Shown here: positions 60,085 through 64,000 of the stretch, piece by piece
Layout of the letters: each line of letters opens with the position of its first letter
Numbering within the stretch: the stretch's first letter is position 1
Assembly (NCBI GenBank): GCA_021464245.1
Contig: JADCRB010000040.1
Coordinates: 7,350,575-7,414,574 of the forward strand
Direction of reading: 5' to 3'
Length of the DNA: 64,000 nucleotides
Origin: Carallia brachiata
Taxonomy: Eukaryota > Streptophyta > Magnoliopsida > Malpighiales > Rhizophoraceae
The notes under the pieces: generated by a model
Database searches by the model: none
What the model was told of the DNA's origin: nothing
The model's input: only the letters and a program-made list of their open reading frames with translations
Made by a program: the position numbers and the translations under genes

Positions 60085-61844
60085 TTAGAAGTATCCATTA
60101 TAATTGTAAGAATTAAATTACACAAACGCACTAATTGACAGAGATTTTACATAAATATCTATTGTATCGTTGTAGATCTCCTTTAAGTTGCATAAAATGT
60201 TATTTGTGCTATAATAATATATTTTGTGAGCAATATAAATTTTTTTGTGTGGAAATGAGTGTATTAAATTTGTGTTTAAGAAAAATTTTTGTAGTTATAA
60301 ATTATAATTATGTAAAAAGAAATCCAAATATATAACTAATAGTAACTTAACATCTTGTCCTGGCCGCCGATTATTGAGTTTGCACGAATCTTTGACTTCC
60401 TTCTTTGGGACTTTAGCAGTCGGCAGCTGGCAATTGGGTCCGTTTATATAGAGCAGAGGTTCAATTCAACCAATTAAGACCTACGAGTAACCCACATGCA
60501 CAAGAGGACACAACCACCATTTTGTCTTTCTCTTTCGTTAGTTTAGGAGTAATATCACACGATTTTATTTAGATGGTTTTAAAATAGTTATAAAATGATA
60601 TAAATTGTTATATAATTAAAATCATAAAAATAAAAAACAAAACAGATAAATTGTTTAAGATATCGTTAAATTGGGCTCAATAACTATTTTGGATACATTT
60701 CCAAAATATTCAGTTCCATGCAGTTGGATTCATTTTCCCCATAGTTTACATGAATGATGCATCCCACATGTGAGCCTTGTTTCAATTTTATCTATCATGG
60801 CATTTGAGCTGGATCCAATTTTTCTTTATTTTTCTCATTGAAACCCAATCTCAGAATTATGATATAAGATGAAATGGCGATGTTGTCGGAATAATCAACC
60901 TAGTCGAGAAATGGAATCATTCTGAAGGGACACCTTAGGGTTTTTTCTTTTACTATCTTGTATGGGAAGGGTCTATAACCATTTTGTGGTATTGACACTT
61001 GAAAATATAAATTATTAGCAGAAGACATTGTTGTTTAAAAGGTCATAGCATGTGACTTTTTTTTTTTATAACTTTTTTCAAGCTCTAGACATTTGATATT
61101 ATCATTCTGTTAATTCACCATTGTGGTGGTTAATCGTGCATTTGCACTGCCCTCAGCCCCCCCTCTCCTTCTGTCTCTCCCCCCCTCCCCCAATCCCCAC
61201 ATTTGTGCATCAAAAGGTTATAAGTTTTTGGTAAGTAGATATATTATTAATATGCAAAATCATTGTATGACTACGAAAAGTACCTCAAGAAGTAGAATAC
61301 TCACATCTAGCTGGGTTTCCAATGCTAACATTTATATCCTTTTGCATTACTTTTGGAATGCAAAATCACTAAAAGAATTTTGTGTGAATGTTCATTGTGA
61401 CTTCCATAAAGTTTTGTCTTGGTTCCAACAAAAGACGTTATAAAGCATGAAACACTTGCCTTTGAATATCTTCTTCAACCCTATTATGCCAAATACATAA
61501 CTTCTTAGCTATTTCATGTTGTTTATTTGGCTCTTGTTTGTCTAGAAGTATCCAAGGAACAAAATTAGTTGATTCCATATATTTACACTATATTGGGGTT
61601 ATATTACTGTTACCAATGCCAATGGATATTGATCAACTCATTGATATGTCTTCATCTTTTAGCGTCGTTCCTTACATTTTTGTGAACTCTTCCCTTGTTT
61701 ACATCAAATTTCCATTATAGAATTCTACATAAGGTGATGAAGTAGCAGTACAATGAGTCTTATTGGTTAAATTGTTGGTTGAGCTGTGTCCAATACGCAA
61801 TAATTAAAGGTGACATCGATATTTTTTTGTCTTTCAGCTACTAG
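60085..61844. other. Spacer, no gene seen
   Basis: AT-rich with a short GC-richer patch at 60360-60450 that has a TATA-like TTTATATAGAG and could be an old promoter. Poly-C patches lie near 61159-61190. No protein similarity is recognised, and the missing 5' exons of the decarboxylase fragment at 61845 are not here. Confidence 0.5.
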
Positions 61845-62392
61845 GTTGAAACGCCAGAGATACTTTTACAGTCCTACTGGTAATTTATTTTAAGTTTACA
61901 ATGACATCTGAATTACATCTCGAAATAACTTATTAATATTAGAAAGCTGACAGGTGGCTTACACATTCGATGTTGGGCCTAATGCCTTTTTATTTGCACG
62001 CGATGCGAAGGTTGCAACACAGTTGCTGCAGAAGTTGCTTTTCTACTTCTCGCCAAATCCAGATGCTAATTTGAACAGGTATAGTGCCTATTTAAGATTG
62101 GATATGATGTTTAGGAAGCTCTCATTTATAGAATTCCCGTTGGGTTCATTTGAATATTTGCCTTCTTCATATTCTATAGTTTTTTTGTTGGCGATGAGAC
62201 AGTAATAAAAGGTGTTGAGATTGAAGAGATGAAGGACGTGGAAGCCTTGACACCACTCCAAAAATTAAAGATGCCTAGAGATTTAAAGGGAATGTTAGCT
62301 ACTTTACATGTACAAGGCCAGGTAGAGGTCTAGTTTTGCTCTCTGATGAAAGTCATACACTTCTCAACCCTAAAATTGGGCTGCCTAAGTAG
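61845..62392 (+). pseudogene. 3' fragment of mevalonate diphosphate decarboxylase
   Basis: Two spliced exons are clear. Exon 61954-62078 encodes [20 protein letters not shown] and [14 protein letters not shown], the family's conserved GPN region, with a CAG acceptor and AACAG|GTATAG donor. Exon 62180-62392 encodes [20 protein letters not shown] and then, after a frame change, [20 protein letters not shown] ending GLPK and a stop. A short VETPEILLQ remnant at 61845-61871 may derive from an upstream exon. The full enzyme (about 420 residues, last ATP-dependent step to isopentenyl diphosphate) needs N-terminal exons that are absent. The frame change coincides with GGG 62288-62290, where four G would restore it. 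I call it a 5'-truncated pseudogene. Confidence 0.85.
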
Positions 62393-64000
62393 AGTGCATC
62401 ACACTTTTTCTTGTGGTTCCAGTATTCTAAAGTGTTGTATTTTGATGATTGTTTTTATAGTTAAAGAGTATCCTAAAGGGAACCATTCCTTGCAAGCCTA
62501 CAGTTTTTTGTTTTCTTGAACTCATCTCGTTGCTGAATAAACTATTTGTTGTCCCTTATAGGCTGCTTTCTTCTGCAAGTTTTAAATAACTTTTGGGAAA
62601 TTTTTATTTTGACTTCATTTTTTAAATAGGTGTAATTACTCGTAATCTTGTACCATACAATAAGTAGGATCCACTTGAATAAAAACTTAAAAATAATATT
62701 TGAATGGTATTAGATCATAAATTAGTTTTATTCACCAAAAAAGGGAGTAAATTTAGCAAGCACCTAACTTTTGTTGTCACCCAGTAATTTCTATATTATG
62801 GTGCCCGCATATTTGAACAAGTTCTTCGTTGTTTACTTGTCAAGATTATTCTACCTGGTCAGGTATACTGCTAAGGGTTTGTTTTGTTTACCTGTTATTT
62901 ATTGTTGTTGTTGTTATTGATTGTTGATTGTTGTTTCTGATTGCTAATTACTATTATTGATTGTTAAAATGAAATTATAGTATTTGGTTAAATTGATATT
63001 TACTTTTTACAGTTCAAATTATAGTATGATTGTTTTGTATATTATAGATTTTTTTCTTTTTTGCACCACTTTTGTAAAGAAGATCTTTTTGTTTTGACTA
63101 TCCATATATTAGCAAGTTTTGGTAGTATAATGCACTACAATTCCCAAAACAACAATTTGCAATGAGTTCAAAAAAATGAATAAATAAATAAATTTCTTCG
63201 ACAAAAGAAAAACAGTCAATAATTTATTAATTTTCTAAGAAAAACTTTGAAAAATATGTTTACTGAAATTTCACATAAAATTTAGTATCTTGTCTTTGAT
63301 CTATTAGTAACTACAAGCATTATTTCCTACACATAAAGTAAAGGTAAAAGAAAACAAAGATTAAAAAAAGGAATATTTTGGTCTAAAAAATATGTATCAA
63401 CAATTGATTTATCTAAAAAGTAGGTCTTCGGCCCAAGGTTCAACAATCAGCGATCCCTCAAAATACTTTACTAAACATCAATTCTTTTATTAATTAAAAT
63501 GAAATACAAAAAGACCCCAAAAAGTAAAGTCAAACATACCCTAAGTTGCTAAACCATGGATTTTGGAATGTTGTTTTTAGGTTTAAAAATTCAGGCCCTA
63601 AAAATTTGCCAACTAGCCACTAATCTACTACAACCCTCCTCTTTTATTTGGACTTGGAATTGGTAAGACTGAACATGAGGTCTAATAGAGTGACCAGATT
63701 GAGGAAGATGGAGTAAATAAAGGGAGAAATAAACTTAAGTTGACATGAGAATCTTTAGTTAAAAAAATTAGTATAATTAGGCTTTACAGCAGGTCTAATG
63801 TATGACAAAATAAGATGACAAGAATAAATTCATATAATTGATCTTAATTAAATTAACTTGGAGTTGACATTTTGTTATTTTTGTTGTTTTGAAGTTCAAA
63901 ATCAAACTTAGTGGAACAAACCATCGTTAAGATGAAAAGTTTCAAGAGTTTTTTTGTAAATAAAAGAGTGCCCAAGAAGTATTGTAATCATCAAAATTGT
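62393..64000. other. AT-rich spacer to window end
   Basis: The first part is the 3' flank of the decarboxylase fragment. A (TTG)n-like stretch lies near 62897-62935. No gene or RNA is recognised up to 64000. Confidence 0.5.
62651..62755 (+). repeat. Dispersed AT-rich repeat, copy 2
   Basis: Aligns with 8211-8310 in direct orientation (TACCATACAATAAGTAGGAT, AAAATAATATTTGAA, TAAATTAGTTTTATT). It is the better preserved of the two, being less AT-degraded. Confidence 0.5.

Noticed and set aside
61123..61443. 106-codon open frame upstream of the decarboxylase fragment
   Set aside because: Does not resemble the N-terminal part of the enzyme or any protein I recognise; starts in a poly-C/T-rich patch.

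Overview
This is a stretch of plant nuclear DNA, almost certainly from a eudicot. The genes have many GT-AG introns, the spacers are long and AT-rich, and the recognisable products are plant-specific: an RRM-PPR protein, a DUF295 F-box protein, plant-type eS25 promoter elements, a Ty1/copia element and Au-like SINEs. There is no operon structure, no CRISPR array and no tRNA or rRNA gene that I can see. Species cannot be named from the sequence.

Layout from left to right. (1) 1-7795, minus: a PPR4-type chloroplast RNA-binding gene, ten exons in the window, 3' end cut by the window edge. (2) 10169-12428, plus: a three-exon hemerythrin (HHE) protein with a myristoylation-like MGNC start. (3) 13250-19277: two minus-strand DUF295 F-box genes. 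The left one is a 5'-truncated pseudogene; the right one is nearly complete. AT-rich diverged repeats and a copy of an intron from the next gene lie between them. (4) 20371-23645, plus: RNase H2 catalytic subunit, eight exons. (5) 26569-28636, plus: ribosomal protein eS25, four exons, with a strong box C/D snoRNA candidate in intron 3 (27815-27900). (6) 29572-34965: a nest of non-autonomous DNA transposons with clear terminal inverted repeats and, in two cases, perfect target-site duplications. (7) 35418-38557, plus: 4'-phosphopantetheinyl transferase, five exons, one GC-AG intron. (8) 44927-54187, plus: RIX1/PELP1-like pre-rRNA processing factor, thirteen exons. (9) 55320-60084, plus: a decayed Ty1/copia retrotransposon with both LTRs. 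(10) 61845-62392, plus: a 3' fragment of a mevalonate diphosphate decarboxylase gene.

Two genes serve ribosome production: eS25 and the RIX1-like factor. Both have telo-box promoter motifs, and eS25 also carries site II motifs and hosts the snoRNA. The other genes are unrelated neighbours, as is normal for a plant chromosome.

The most general oddity is that five otherwise well-conserved genes, plus the decarboxylase fragment, each carry exactly one single-base frameshift; four of the six lie in short homopolymers. The simplest explanation is residual indel errors in the assembly, and these genes should not be called pseudogenes before that is checked. I found no convincing previously undescribed biological system. 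The best leads are the snoRNA, the partial segmental duplication at 13.2-21.8 kb, the three-level transposon nest with an exon-like internal segment, and the GC-AG intron.
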